Part shown: one piece after another, positions 14,101-55,100 of the stretch | Layout: every line of letters begins with the position of its first letter | Position numbering within the stretch: position 1 is the stretch's first letter | DNA from: Pterobdella sp. o SKG-2022 | Lineage: Eukaryota; Annelida; Clitellata; Hirudinida; Piscicolidae | Assembly: GCA_964035795.1 (NCBI GenBank) | Contig: OZ038321.1 | Coordinates: 11,311,093-11,375,092 of the forward strand | Reading direction: 5' to 3' | DNA length: 64,000 nt | Program-made: the position numbers and the translations under genes | Notes under the pieces: model-generated | The model's input: only the letters and a program-made list of their open reading frames with translations | The model's database searches: none | Told to the model about the DNA's origin: nothing

Positions 14101-17100
14101 TTTAAATATTTCCTTCAACTACTATCCAAAAGTTAAGTTCATCATCTTCCCGTAAACAATTTATTTATTTTTCTTTCATGAAAAATCAATTGAAGTTTTT
14201 TAATCGACCAAACATTGCTCTGTCATACATCCCACAAAGCAGCCAGCCCAGTTCAAATCAAGCATTCGAACGAGAGGATGATAAGCGTGAGTTGTGAGTG
14301 GTTATCAAAGCCACAATTCTTTGACAGGTCATTTCTGCTACGACGTGAGGCATTAAGTCCCATGTCTTTTGAATAATTAATCTTCACAGTGGAACAGTTT
14401 GGAAGTATAAAGTCAAATATTGCGAATTATTTTGCATTTGTCTTTTTGAAACACTTCATATCAGGCCTTACCCTGGCTTTTCAAATCGGCAATTTAAATT
14501 TCATAACCCAATTGTTTCTATTATGAATTTTATAATGAAATATTTCTGTTTTTTTTAATTTTTGCCTCACAAAAACTAAGGTTTTTTATGAAAAGCTTTC
14601 GCAAAAATATGCTTATAATATTATTTTTTTAATAGGCACATTTCCACAATAACTTGGTTTGAACTTACATGAAGAAACATTTTGAAAACTTTTTTACAGT
14701 ACAAATTTCTCAAATAAAAAAAGGCTATATATGGAAGAAATTAATATTCTTAACTTCCTTGACGTTTTTCTTCTTTACTAATTTGTGGAATCTTCAAGGT
14801 CTATAATAGCACTATTATTGTCTGCAAAAAACTCAAAAATTACTTTGAATTTTCTTCCATTTTTGTTACTTTGGTACAAATGTAAAACCGCTTTTTAGCT
14901 ATTTATAACATGCTTAAATTTTGAAACGGCGAGTTTTGATTTTTTGAAAAGTTCTTGTTGAATGAAACAAACCCATTGTGGAAATTGTTTTGAATCAATG
15001 TCAAAAATATATATTGTCTCATAAAAATGAGCACACACCCATATGAGTAAATGAACCTGTACAGGACCACCAACGTGGGTTATTTCTCTTCTATAACCTT
15101 TTGTTAATATAACATAACAGTTTGGACCAAGAAACTCGACGTTCGAATAAGAAAATATTTCAATTTAAAGCAAAAATACAAAAATAAAATTGCTTAAAAT
15201 TGAAAACTTTCCAGCTTAATCTCTTTTTTTTTGGGCGCACCTGTCTCAATGCAGTTTTATATGACACGGTGTAATCGAGCTTACCACACATCCGACGTGT
15301 TGTAATATGTTAAATATGTAACATCGAAAGTGTAATTTCACAATATCATTAGATGGAAAAGCATATTTGCTCATAGGGCTTCGTTAAATTATTATTTGCA
15401 ATTATAAACTACTGATAAAATACATGTATTAAATGAAATAAACTTCAACATAATTGTTTGATTTCAGTTTTTTATTATTAGTAAAACCGTTTCATTAGTT
15501 TTCAAATTAAACCAAGCCTGAAAACGAAAAGCTGTGTATGACACGGTTTTTGAGAAAGTAGGTATGACTCGCAAAAAGTTTGCTTTAATTCAATATATAC
15601 CCGGATATGATGTTTTAATATTGCTTTTTCTATGATAACTTTAAAATATTTACTAATTAAAAGAGCAAATAGCTCTTGAACTCTTTTTTCTAAAAGTTTC
15701 GTTTCAAACAATCTAGTTTTTTTTCTAATAATTTTATTCGAAATTTGAAAAAAACATTTTCTTGAGAATCCCTCATGACTGAGTGTTGAAGAGAACAAAG
15801 GGTTTGGATTCATATCCGAACAACAGTGCACCTTCATTAATTTGCACTACACGGAAAAAAATTTTCTAAGCAATGTTACTTTTTCTATGAAATACTGTTT
15901 TTGGAGTTTTTGATTTAATGAATAGACGTAGAGATACCTTTTTAAATCATTTTGAAAAATTTGAAAATTTAACTTTTTTGAAACATTAACCGTGTTTTTT
16001 TTATAATAGTGAAAAACAACTCCATTCATCAGAAACATAAAATATAATTATTAATAACCGCAAACCCTCGAAAAAGTTCGACTGTAAGCAAATTGCAGTT
16101 TACTTCTTGACTAATGTGTCGGCATACTTGATACTTTGAGAAACTAATTTATTCAAAGCCCTATACTCATTTTATATCTCACTTTTATCGTTCATTATTT
16201 TTATTGCAAGTATCATCCACGCCTTTTATTCACCGATGTTAAGAGCAGGATAATAAAGACAATAACAGGTAATAATAAAAAGACTCTAAATTAGATTCTA
16301 GCTCGAAGCGTCAGCTACACTAAAATTTGTCCTATGAAAACTCCATCAAAACTCTATTTTATTTATGGCTACTCATCTTCAAATATGCTATTTTATAATA
16401 TATATTTGTACCTCCACTTGATAATGTAAGTTCATCTTAGGAAAAGCTTCGTGGAATAAAATAAACTCCTAAAAAGTTTTCATTTGAATATTTATGTTTG
16501 GCTCGAAGAATTAAAAAGATATTCTTTCAAAAAGGTATTTACGAACAGATAAATTTTTTTGACTAAAAAACTTTGTAAAACTCATCATTCAAAACTTATG
16601 AGTCTTAACTTTTGTGTTTAAAAAATGGAAAACTTCAACTTGGAAGTATTTCAAGAACCGATCATTTTTCGAAGAGATTTTCCCATAAACATATAATGCT
16701 GGAGGCCTTAGTTGAATTTCATTATATTGAAGTTCATTTGTATTGCTTTCAATTATATATTAATTTAGGGAATAATAAAATAAGAAATTAGTTTTAACTT
16801 GATGAAAATAAGTTAAATGAAAACTATATATACTTTATGTAGAAATTATATGAACAACAAACAGCACCAACCTGTAGTCTCGAAGGTTAGTCGAATTTTT
16901 GAGGAATTGCTTGAATATATACGATCAGTTTCAAAGAAACAATCAGCTCTTTATATCCTACACTCAGTGAGTCAAACCAGGCAATTTGTAAAGACAGCAT
17001 TTACTGCCATACACACCTTGGCAAATAAAATAATGTATGAAGATGCATAAAGATTCTCTAAGTCGTTTCATAATTTGCCCCAAAATTCTCGCAACCGAGC

Positions 17101-20100
17101 TTCAATTTGAAAAGAAAATTTTATAAGTTTGAATTGTCTATAATGTCGCTTATATTGTTGTATAGGTTGGCATCACTCATGGAATTTTATGTGATTTTAA
17201 TATTTCATTTATCATACTTCATTTGCATTATCACAAATAACGTTATCGAAATATTTATGGAGATGAAAAAACCAAAGATTTTTGTATTAATAGTTCATCA
17301 AAATCTTCGATAGCACTTCAACTTGAAACTTAGAAATGCCATTTTAGAATGTCCATGCTTATATGAATTATACTCTAAAGTATTTTTATAAAAATTTATT
17401 GCAAGTGTTTTAAACTTTGAATTTAAATAATTAAGTTTGAAAAAAATATTTAAACCGTTATCCGCCATCTACCCTGGAACAACTACTGCTTTGATTCTCA
17501 CCAACAAACAGTTGAAATTCTGACCTCCTTCAATTGATACCAATACTGTAAAGAGACTTTTTACCAATCAAACGTATAAAAATTTTATGAAACTTAGATA
17601 TTATAATATCAATTCCCTCATCTCTCAAGATTGGTTGTGTATTTTTTGGAACCTTCGAAGTAATAAGCTAGAAAAAAATATAAATAAATTAATTTTTCAT
17701 CAAAAAATTCGAGAAAATTGTTTAGGCTATCAAGTTGTTGTTCAACGAGTTGGTCAACAGACCAGCATGGAGCAGGTGTTAACAAGCTGGAAACTACCTT
17801 GCTTGTATCATTCTTTTAAGAAGTTATCTTGATGATACGAAAGGCACCTTTCACCTTTGGAACTCCAACGAAGAGTTCTACATCTTACAAATTGAATAAA
17901 TGACTTTTGAAGAAAGCTTTTTAAAGTTGATATTGAATGAAAAATAAACACGTTTGCACACGAATGAATAAAAATTATTGAAATTAAATGAGAACATTTT
18001 GATGTATGAAGAAACACCATGTGACCCACTAGGTTTAGATTTAAACAGCGGAAGCATTCACTTGCTAACTGAATAATTTAATGTTTATGCATGAAATATT
18101 AATTATTTTTCGATATTCAAGTTCAATAGCTTTTATTGACAGTGTTTACTTCAAAATTATTCATCAGAATTATAAAAATTATAAAAATTTTATTAAAAAT
18201 CTTTTTTACTTAATTTTTAAAATTATTCATTTAAATTCATTCGAGAATACTTCAAAAATCAATTAAATCCAATTACTTTTTCTTGGGTATTTTTAATTTA
18301 GTTTGTATTTGGTTTTTTAAAAAAAAATTTATCAAAAATATTTGAAGCTTTTCTTTTCAAAAGATCATCAACAACATTGTGATCTAACAAAAGACACTAC
18401 CATGAATTTTAAGTATTAAATGTTTGAATAAAGTCTGTAAGATTCTATTTTTATCTGAGTAAGAGCCTTTTTAAACTGCAAAATTTTAAAAATTAAACTC
18501 GATGAGTAAATATTTCAATTAAAATATTAAAATACTTGGTTATGAAAATTTGTCGGCTGTTTAAATGATGAGCAATTATCGAGGTTGTTTGAAGTGATGG
18601 CGCCTGGAAATAATGCTCAAAAGGAAAAGACACACTTGAGAAGTCTGACATCAGTTTGCAAGATTGTCGTTTATGTCTTAAGTTTGATAATGTAAAATAC
18701 CGCACAAGAAAAAAAATTTACTTGAAAAATATAAAAAATTGCAACATCGTCATTTAAAATTGAAACCTATGATGGAAATATATAACGTGTTTTAACATTG
18801 TCCCAGTGGTTTTGAATGACAAATATGCCAATAAAAACACAAATAACTGAGAATTAAACCAAAATTAAAACGGTAAAGATGATAAATTATTCAAAAAAAA
18901 GACAAAAAAGCTAAAGCTAGCACAGAATCTAGAATGCATAAAATTATGAACCCCCTATTCTAGCCCCTTATTTAATTATTGAAAACGACACTTCGATAAT
19001 TTTAACTTTATCTTGGGAAACTTTTCATCCGAAGTTCAAATGTAAATTAAAACGAAAAACATCAAAGCGCCATTGAACTGGCTTGCAATCGAACACTTGT
19101 GAGTTTTCAAAAAGTTTTTGATTCCACCGCCTTTGTGGTCCCAACAATTTTTTGGGGGTACGTATAGACATTTAATTTCATACGAAAATGTTTTTCCCAT
19201 TAAAAGTATTTTTCCCTCCAAGCTTAACTACACTGGCTTTATAAGTTCTCTTTTTAATAATCAGTTTGAATGGAGGGTTTTCTGAATAAAAATAAATAAT
19301 GTTCAGGTTGTCATGTGATTCAATGCAGATGAAACCAGACTGAAGATCTACAACATCGACGATTTTGAATCTATAAAGGCGGCTACATACCTACCAAATC
19401 AATAAGAAAATATATGAAATTGCTAAATTCATATAAAAACAGCTAAGAACAAAAATGATTTGAAAACTTGTAAGATTGCCAGATAAAAACATCTTTTTGA
19501 CGCTTATATATTTCGTTTCGTCTCTTCCATGACTCGGCATTTAAGCAAACAGTTAAGAGATTCTTGTTTTTGAAATCCAGTTGCACTTTTCTAACTTTAG
19601 CAAGTCTTCAAAAATAAAACTTCCAATATTTTTTCTTACACTCTTTTATTTAATGATAAATGATTTATAATGGCAGAAACTTTCTAAATTTTAAAGGTAC
19701 CTTAATAATGTAAGTTATAAATACGAAAAGCTTTGTCCATTAATAAACCTTTGCGTAGTTTTGAGTACATTTATAATTCAAAACCAAAGGTACTTGTGTC
19801 ACATGAAAAAGTGAATGAAGTGTAATTAAGCATTCAGTTTCGAAATTAACGAAATTTATAGGAATTCAAAATATAATCATATGACAAATGACATTTGCAA
19901 ACAGAAAAAATATTAACAGCGCTTAATTTTTCATATTCTCCGTACGAGACATTGTTGAATGCGTCTTCCACACATGCCTCACGTGAATGCTGAAAAGTTT
20001 AAAGCTTTTGAGATAACCCAAATTTTATTTGTATCAAAGTTGATTGAGTTTGAATTTTTCTTGTAGTTATATTAAATTTTGCTGTTTTTTGCTCACTGAA

Positions 20101-20859
20101 ACTCCATAAAATGTCGCACACATCTCAAAGCATCAATATGAAAAGCTCCTTCAAATAATGAGATAAAGGTCAAAATTGAAAAAACCGAATAAGTATTGCT
20201 TGCATTTGATCTTTGTAATTTACAAAGATTTTCATATGGTTTTCTCGGACTTTAAGATACTTATATATGTCTTATTGTTGCATGCTTTTTCTGCATGATG
20301 AATTAGAGCTTTAAATAATTACTTCATCAAATTAGACAGTCGGGTTAAAAAATTTTAAAAAGTGAAATGTGTTCATTCTCTTGGACCTGTTGAAGGGCAC
20401 AACCTGCTGAGGATTATGGACCGAGAATGACTACACTAATAACATCAGTTAACATCACAAACCAATCTATCTGTTTTGATTCTCAAACTAATACGAAAAT
20501 ATTTTTCTATTTAAATGATAAATATAAATTTTACTTAGTTATCTAAAAGTTTTGTATCTTAATAAAATGTATTAATGTTTTTAGGTATACTTGTTTTATT
20601 GTGGCTAGTGTAAAATCATTATATTCCTATTTAGTCGATAAAATTTAAGAAGTGTACTGAATTAGAAATTTTTGTATAATGAAACATATGTCTTTCATTC
20701 AAAGCATAAACCATTAAATTTTTTATTGAGAACATAAATACAATTAAAAAATGAAAGCATCAAATGGTTATTGATTTCGAATAATACTTGTTATTTTGGA
20801 AAGTTATTACAAACAGTGAATATTATAGAGATGCGCTTTGAAAGTGAAAAATTAAGTAA
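8146..20859. other. Gene desert, very AT-rich
   Basis: About 12.7 kb with no exon I can support. Open frames such as 15502-15837 (-) and 16817-17050 (+) have low-complexity, lysine/phenylalanine/isoleucine-rich translations, no domain motif and no supporting neighbours. A slightly GC-richer patch at about 14210-14400 and one at 9470-9530 show no tRNA or coding signature. It may hold regulatory DNA or decayed repeats too old to read. Confidence 0.5.
10834..10860. repeat. (AT)n microsatellite
   Basis: A short uninterrupted AT dinucleotide run in the gene desert. Confidence 0.9.
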
Positions 20860-20989
20860 TAAGGTCAACAAACAAAAAGTATTTATTAAAACAAAAACAA
20901 GAAGCTTTTCGTAAGACTATTATCAAGTGATAATAATCAATAAGCTTCTTGTCTTCGTTTAAATAAATACTTTTTGTTTGTTGACCTTA
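20860..20989. repeat. Palindromic hairpin element (MITE-like)
   Basis: Two arms of about 48 bases face each other. The left arm starts AAGGTCAACAAACAAAAAG and ends near 20907; the right arm runs from about 20942 and ends CTTTTTGTTTGTTGACCTT. They are near-perfect reverse complements with a few mismatches. The loop of about 34 bases has no coding potential. Size and structure fit a foldback MITE. No transposase is nearby, so family and target duplication are unknown. Confidence 0.75.
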
Positions 20990-21372
20990 CTATTTGATTC
21001 AGGCTATTATACTTCATAAAAAGTTAAGCTTTACAATAATTTAAAATGTCAATTAAAAAGAAACAAGTTAGTGATGAAAAAATTAATGAAATGATAATGG
21101 CGGAAAAAAAAAATTCAGCTCATAATTAAATTTAAAAATTGAACAGAATCTCACGATATTTATCTTTAAGTATCAAAAAAAAACTTAACGCCGAGATAAG
21201 GGCTTTGAAACACACCGTCAGCAACGGAATGATTGAAAATATCAAATTAATATTATTAATTCCATCCGTAATAATTCAAAAAGAAAAATTATTGACTAAT
21301 AATAACTTCACCATTGAAAATGAAACTAAAATGATAATATCCAGGGTGTCAGATGCAAGGAGGGTTGAAATG

Positions 21373-48366
<26,994 letters not shown>

Positions 48367-49103
48367 CTAAAACTGAAACCATTATTAAGCTTAAAAGTTT
48401 CTAGCTAAACTCAGTCATTTGTTTTTTCTTAAAAATGCCTAAATTGTTCAAATCGAAGTTTTATTAATTCAATCAGTATAAAACTGATAAAAGTGAATAT
48501 GAAAGATTGATTTTAATTTTTTGCCTATAGGGGCGTTATGTGAAAAGTGAAACTAGTTTATATATACTATTTAAACTCTAAAGCTAGATCTCAATCTTCA
48601 TCATTTATAAAAAAATATAAAATATTGATAATTTTCTATTAAAAAATTGTTGACCCATTAATAATAATAAGGTATCTAAAGCTTATATATTGAAAATGTT
48701 CAGTTTTGATCAGATAAATATTTACTTTTGCAACTTAGCTAACTTTTCTAACGTTATTCAGTAATAAAGTATAAGTTTCCTTTTTCGAAATAAAAATATT
48801 TAAATAAGTTTATTATTTTTAATTTTCAAAGGTTTTCAAAACGTTCGGTACATTTTGCACCAAAATAAAATTTCATACACATCTATAGTTTCCAGCTTTA
48901 TGAAGAGACTACGGGTGAATAAGAATTTAATTTTTTTTAAACATTATTTCTGCGTGATATTCAAGAGTATTAAAAATAATATTTTAAAATGAAAATTTTT
49001 TTCTCTTACTTGATGAGCCAAACTATCAATATTACAAGATTCTTAAAAAATAAACATGAAATAATTTTTTTAACCTAAAAATTTTTTTCAAGAATGTTTT
49101 TCC
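48367..49103. other. Stretch between two divergent genes
   Basis: DNAJC13 runs leftwards and the F-box gene rightwards from here, so this is a candidate shared promoter region. However, at least one DNAJC13 5' exon is still to be placed, and it may lie here or further right inside the other gene. I see no clear core-promoter motif in this AT-rich sequence. Confidence 0.35.
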
Positions 49104-52100
49104 ATGATGAATGGAACAGATTCTTTGGTTCAGGATGTAACTGATGTTGCTTCTTTCTTCCCAAATAGGGTGAGATCTAATTAGTTTTCTTTTGATCTTT
49201 TTAACTCACAATTTCAAAAGAATGTTTATTTCTCTAACATGAATAATATCATTTACTTTTTATCATATACTTCATGAAAAATAGTTAGTTCTTTCAAGCA
49301 ACAATTCACTTTTTTTGCATGTGACAGATAACTGAATGTTTATTATGCAATGGTTACTATGGCTTCAACCATGATCAACCACTCTGTAGGACTTGCCATC
49401 TCTTCCTCTTCCCTTCTTTCTTGTCATTCTATTCCAAAAACATTAGAGTTTGTATTGTTTTTGTATAATTCCTTGAAGTTATATATAAGTTTTCAGTTAT
49501 TATTTAAACTAGTTCAAATTAGAAAGAAATAAAAACAATTTTTTGAAGTTTTAATATTTATTAACTGTATAATCATAATCAAAATATTTGAGTTTAATCA
49601 AATCATTTGAAATTATTTCAAAATTATATTGTTTTTCATTTCATAAAATTTTGTTTATATATATACATCTCTAAAGAAAATCATGAATTCAGTACATTAC
49701 TTGATATCTTCAGATGCAATCTTAATTAGCTTCACTAACAACTTGTTCAAATTGCTAAACTATTCAATCTTATCATGCCTTATAAGAATTTTCATTATTA
49801 ATTTATATTTAAATTAAATTATTCATTAAGTTTCAAATCAAAGAAATGACAAAAATTTGTGGGTTACCATATTTTGACTTATCAGTCAGCTAGGTAATAG
49901 TAGTATAAATTCAAGCACTTATGATGAAACTTATAAAATTAATGATCATATCTTTGACACAAACCACCAGAAGCCTGAATCATGTGACTCTGGCAATGAG
50001 GACAGTGATAGCTCACACATGCCTGACAACAACAATATGCCCTTCAATAGTTAGTGCTGGGCTGTCTCATTTGATAAGAATAATAATTATCCACATTAAT
50101 CTTTTTTTGATAGTAGTGTTCAAATAGGATGTGCTCTATGATAAGTGAAACTATTAATATGAATATCAAAGTAGAAGTGCCTATCAGTATCAAAGTTTGG
50201 TCTGAATTTTCACTATAGAGAACTTTATTAATTTTTCAACTGGCCACAAGGTGTGGAACAATTGAACAGTGAGTTAGAGAAAAGACTTGATGAACTGTCA
50301 TCATCACAACCTCCATGCACCACCAACCATTCCATACTATGCCTTCCTGATGAGGGTGATTCTTTTATATTTATGTAGCCTCTGTTTATATTCATTTCAT
50401 GGCCTTCACTAGGTTAGGGGTAAAATGACAATGATCAATAATATTAATGGTTATAATAGTAAATGATAAGGCTAGACCGTTTATCTCTAAATAGATGCTT
50501 TTATTATTCTAGCCTGTTTCAGTGTAATTAATACTGATAAGAAAAATTATCAGTCAGATTATATTGATGCCATCAAGTTGATTTTAACATATTTGGTTAC
50601 TATGCTTAAGATTTGTTCAACTAGATTCTGTGTTGGGTTTTTCATCATGGTAGTTGTCTTTTTAATAGTTTAAATTTGTTGCTTTCATTTCCCATGATAC
50701 CATTGACATTAATTTGTTTTTACTATCAACACTATTCTGTCGACCTTATCATTGATACCTCTAGTCAAAATAATATACACACTCTCGATAACATAAACAT
50801 TGTTTATCAAAAGCTGTGCAATTAATTTGCACAAAACCTTGATGTCTGTCATTATACTTATCGACAAAAAGCCATTATAGATATAATACATAGCTAACCC
50901 CGACACATCAGTGCTAATCAACCTGTTTAAATACCTTGACGACTTATCATTATGGAATGTGAGAAGAGTCTGTAGTAGGTGAGTGAACTATCATTAGTTC
51001 CAATGTTTTGCTTCATGTATATTTCATTTATGTGAATATATTTTTTTAATTATTAGCTTTTTAAGTTAGAAAACAATTGGATTAGTATTTCAAAAAATAT
51101 GGTAACTTTTGTGCTTCCCATATACAATCACATAGATGTTTCTATTGTATGAAGGTGTATGTGGTGTTGAACTTTTTCAATTACCACACACTGTATTTTC
51201 TTTCAAGGTTTTTATTGATTTTCCATACAAATTTTTCAGTGGATCCTTCATGTTAGGCTATTTTACTTGAATATCTCATAAGGTATTGTCTAACTAAATA
51301 ACTCGAGATTGAGTTATTTCACCTATGATTCATGTCTTGTTAATGATAATTTAATGGTTTGTTGTTTTAATTTTGTATTCTTATTGTAATAATTCTATAT
51401 GTTTTATTGCTTCAAGCTTTTGTTTACTATTATATAAAAATTTTCTTTTTCGTGAACTTCTTTCTTATATTTTCAAATCACTAAGTACTACTTTATATTA
51501 GCTTATATTATCTATAAAACATAACTTTGAGGAATTTTAATACATTTATTTAAACTTAAACTATAATTTTCGATAATTATGGCCTTACAATGAAGCATTA
51601 GATGCTAATGTTTTATGGTAAGGCCATACTTACCGAAAATTATAGTTTAAGTTTAAATAAATGTATTAAAATTTCTCAAATTGATCATCATCATCATTCT
51701 ATTTAGAGCCCATTTTCCTCAGCAGAGGGTAGGGCTTTTTTGAAAAACAATTCTCTTTCACGTAAGGCAGTCGTGTGGGTCGATTTCCGTCAAATTGAGC
51801 TTTACCCGATCCTTCTTCAGCAACTCTTCTTATGTCATTTTTGGCATACCGGGTCTTTTAACACCAATCACCTTGAATTCTCTAACTTTTGAGAGCCAAC
51901 CTGAGCTGCGCACCACATGACCAAACCATTTCAACCTATGACAACGCAACGCCGATTCTATGTTCTGAATGCCAAGTTTTGCGTGCAATTTTTCTGTGCT
52001 TATCCTGTCTTTAACCCTGGCTTTGCAAATCTATCGTATCATAGCCAAGTCATTGCGCTTCAATCGCTTCAGGAAAGGTGTTATTAGGCTCCAGATTTTA

Positions 52101-55100
52101 GAAAAGTACAGCATCACAGCTCTAATGTACGTGTTGTAGATTTGACCTCTGGTTGTGAAAAGTAGATGAGGATTGGTGAGAAGTGGAAGAAGTTGACGAA
52201 ACTTACTCCAAGCAGACTTGCATCTGGTGATTGAAGAAAGTTTGCAGCCTCCCCAGCAGAAATCATGTCACCGAGATAACAGAAGTCAGTAACAACTTCC
52301 AACTTGTCATTAACCATTTGGATTTCAGTTATTTTCCTACCATCCACTGGTTGTGCAGTACTCCGACATCGAGAACATCTGAATGATGGATCTTTCTTCA
52401 AACCACCGCTCATACCGCACCCAACTTTTACAAAAATCGAATTACAGTCTACACCATTAAAACAAACACCACATGGAAAGCAACCAGATTTTTTGAGCAT
52501 GTTCAGGTGATTACCACATACCACAACCTTCGTTTTCACCATATTTACCCTAAACCCTTTAACCTTTAAACCATTTTTCCAACCTATAAACCAAACCTTC
52601 TAATGTTTCAGAAATTATTAATAAATCATCTGCATACAGTAGTTCCCATGGAGAATCAATCTTAAATCCCATAGAAACAGCTTCAATTACTATAATGAAA
52701 AGAAGGAGAGTCAGAACTGAACCCTGATGTACCCCTACATCTACACCAAATTCCTTGTTGTACCCATCACTAACCTTTACCATGCTCTTCACATCTACAT
52801 CAATAACCTGAACCATACGCACCAACCACTTTTCAATACCAAGTTTTCGCATAGCCCACCATATTATCTTTCGAGAAACGCGATCGAATGCCTTTCCCAG
52901 GTCAACAAAGACCACGAAAAGTTGCTTGTTGGCAGCCATGTACTTCTCTTGCAGCTGACGTAGAATAAATATAGCGTCAGTGGTGCAACGCCCAGGCATA
53001 AAACCGCACTGCATCTCATCTATGTATATATTTCTTATGATGAGAGCTTTCACCACCCGTTTTTCATCACATGGTCCATCAGTTTCAAGTCTCTATAGTT
53101 ATCTCTGACCAACGCATCACTTTTACCCTTGTACAAATTAACTATGTAACTATATTGCCAATCTGACGGAATGCAATTTTGAGTTATGTTAGTATTGATG
53201 AGGTCACGTATAAGCTCGATGCCTGCACCACCAGATGCTTTGATCATTTCAGACACGACTCCAGATGGACCAGCAGCTTTGCCAGAAATCATTTTACAAA
53301 CGGCTTTACGAACCATATCATTAGTGGTAGGAGGACTTGGACCTTCTACCGGCAGTACATCAGAGAGATTATTTTCATCCCATGGAAACTCATGGTTAAG
53401 TAAGCGGACATAGTATTCTCTCCATGCGGCTTTTTTTGCGGCGTCATCTAATGACAACGTGCCCGTGTCATTTAGTACTAAATGTTTTATAGATAATTAC
53501 TGTATTAAAAAGACATAAAATGTCTGTCAAAAGATAGCTTATATTATATATGTTATCAAAGAGCTATTTATTAATGTTATATTTATTTTCAAACAACTTT
53601 TTTCAATCAAAAACAATTTGAGTAAAAGAAATTTCAAGCTTGTAAGTTTGTAGGTGCAAAAATAAAAAAGTCAATAAAAATTCAGAACAATTTAAATTAA
53701 ATTCAAACGGTGTATCATGTCTTAAATGTAATTTCACATCTTCCATTTTTAGCCTATATAGCTCAGCTGGTAGGGCATTTTACTAATAATCTAGTTACCA
53801 AGCTCGATGCAGTGTTGGCCAAAAATTAGCACGTGTTTCACAGTATGTTTTCGCTGCATTAAGTTTTTGGCAAGCTCTTCAAGCTCTAAGAAGTGCTCTA
53901 TGAAAATATATTTAATTTACACTTACATTAATAGTTTTGAAAGTTAGTTATCAAAAATACATTAAGATGTCACAAAAAAATTATATGTATATAAATTTCT
54001 ATACTACTCGTTAGAGTTTATTGAAATAAAATCTATACACTCACTGACTTCCATTTATAAGAGTAGTCATGAACAATGAGAACAAAGGCAAGTCAATTCG
54101 ATTATTTTCAAAAGCTTGGCACACTTTACATGCATCCGTATACATTTGCTTAAAATATGGTGAAGATGATAATAGTTTTGATTTTTTAAAATTTCATAAC
54201 ACCAAATAAGTGAAAGATAACTTCCAATAAACACACACCCACAAGGTGGAAACGGATAGTGGACAACGAGTTCACAGAAGCGCAATGGAGGAGCTTCGTG
54301 GAACACAGGTGGCCACTCTTCCATTCTTGTCAAAAGTGTATCTGCTGGAAAAGTACCTACTCTAAGCTGTTAGTTCTGTGTTGGTAGATGTGCTATGCTG
54401 AGTTGTTTAGGGTCGATGTTGGGACGTGTGTGTAATTTTCGTTGAGTTTATTTCATAATTGCTGCTTTTATGCTACAAAGTTGTGTGTTTGCACCTTTTT
54501 ATGAATTTCTGCTTGGACAAAAGTTTCGGTGTATATTTTCAGCAGTTTCTATTTTTTACTCAATTATTTTTATTGGCGTATTTTGACAGATTTGAAAGCT
54601 CTTCTTGTTTATATTGCCTTCAAAACCAGATTATTAGTGTGAGTTTCAAGTGTTGATTTTTATAGAATCAAATTTTGATTAGCAAATATTTTCTTTTTCA
54701 AAAAACGTTGTAACTCAGCTGCATTAGTACTACATTATATTGCGACCAGGACGTCGTTCAAATATAACTACATGAATTGACATTCCAGCATCTCACAGTT
54801 ACTTCACATTATTAATTGCATAGTCAATCAACAAGCAGGACAACTTGAGCGTGACAAAAAAGTGTACATGGCGTTATATTCGACTGCAAAACGAGATGAA
54901 GAACTCCTGCGCAGACCCTCCAGACGGCATAAATGCCCTGCCTTTGGACCCTTGCCTCTTTAACTGGCAGGCCTCTATTGCTGGGCCTGGGGGAAGTCCT
55001 TATGAAGGAGGCTTGTTTTTCTTGCATCTGCAAATTTTACCTGAGTGAGTTTGTGCGTTTTGGGAAAGAACTACGAATATATATGTTCCGTCAAGACAGA

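Noticed and set aside
14210..14400. Possible tRNA-like B box (CAGTTCAAATC) in a GC-richer patch
   Set aside because: No A box at the right distance and no cloverleaf could be drawn.
15502..15837. 111-codon minus-strand frame in the gene desert
   Set aside because: Low-complexity K/F/I/L-rich translation, no motif, no splice or neighbour support.
21039..21130. Short plus-strand frame of about 27 lysine-rich codons
   Set aside because: Too short, no context, and it lies in the 3' flank of DNAJC13.
54067..54333. 88-codon minus-strand frame with a proline- and cysteine-rich start
   Set aside because: It is antisense to F-box/E2 exon 54246-54335, which has matching phases and a WRSFVEHRWPLF motif.
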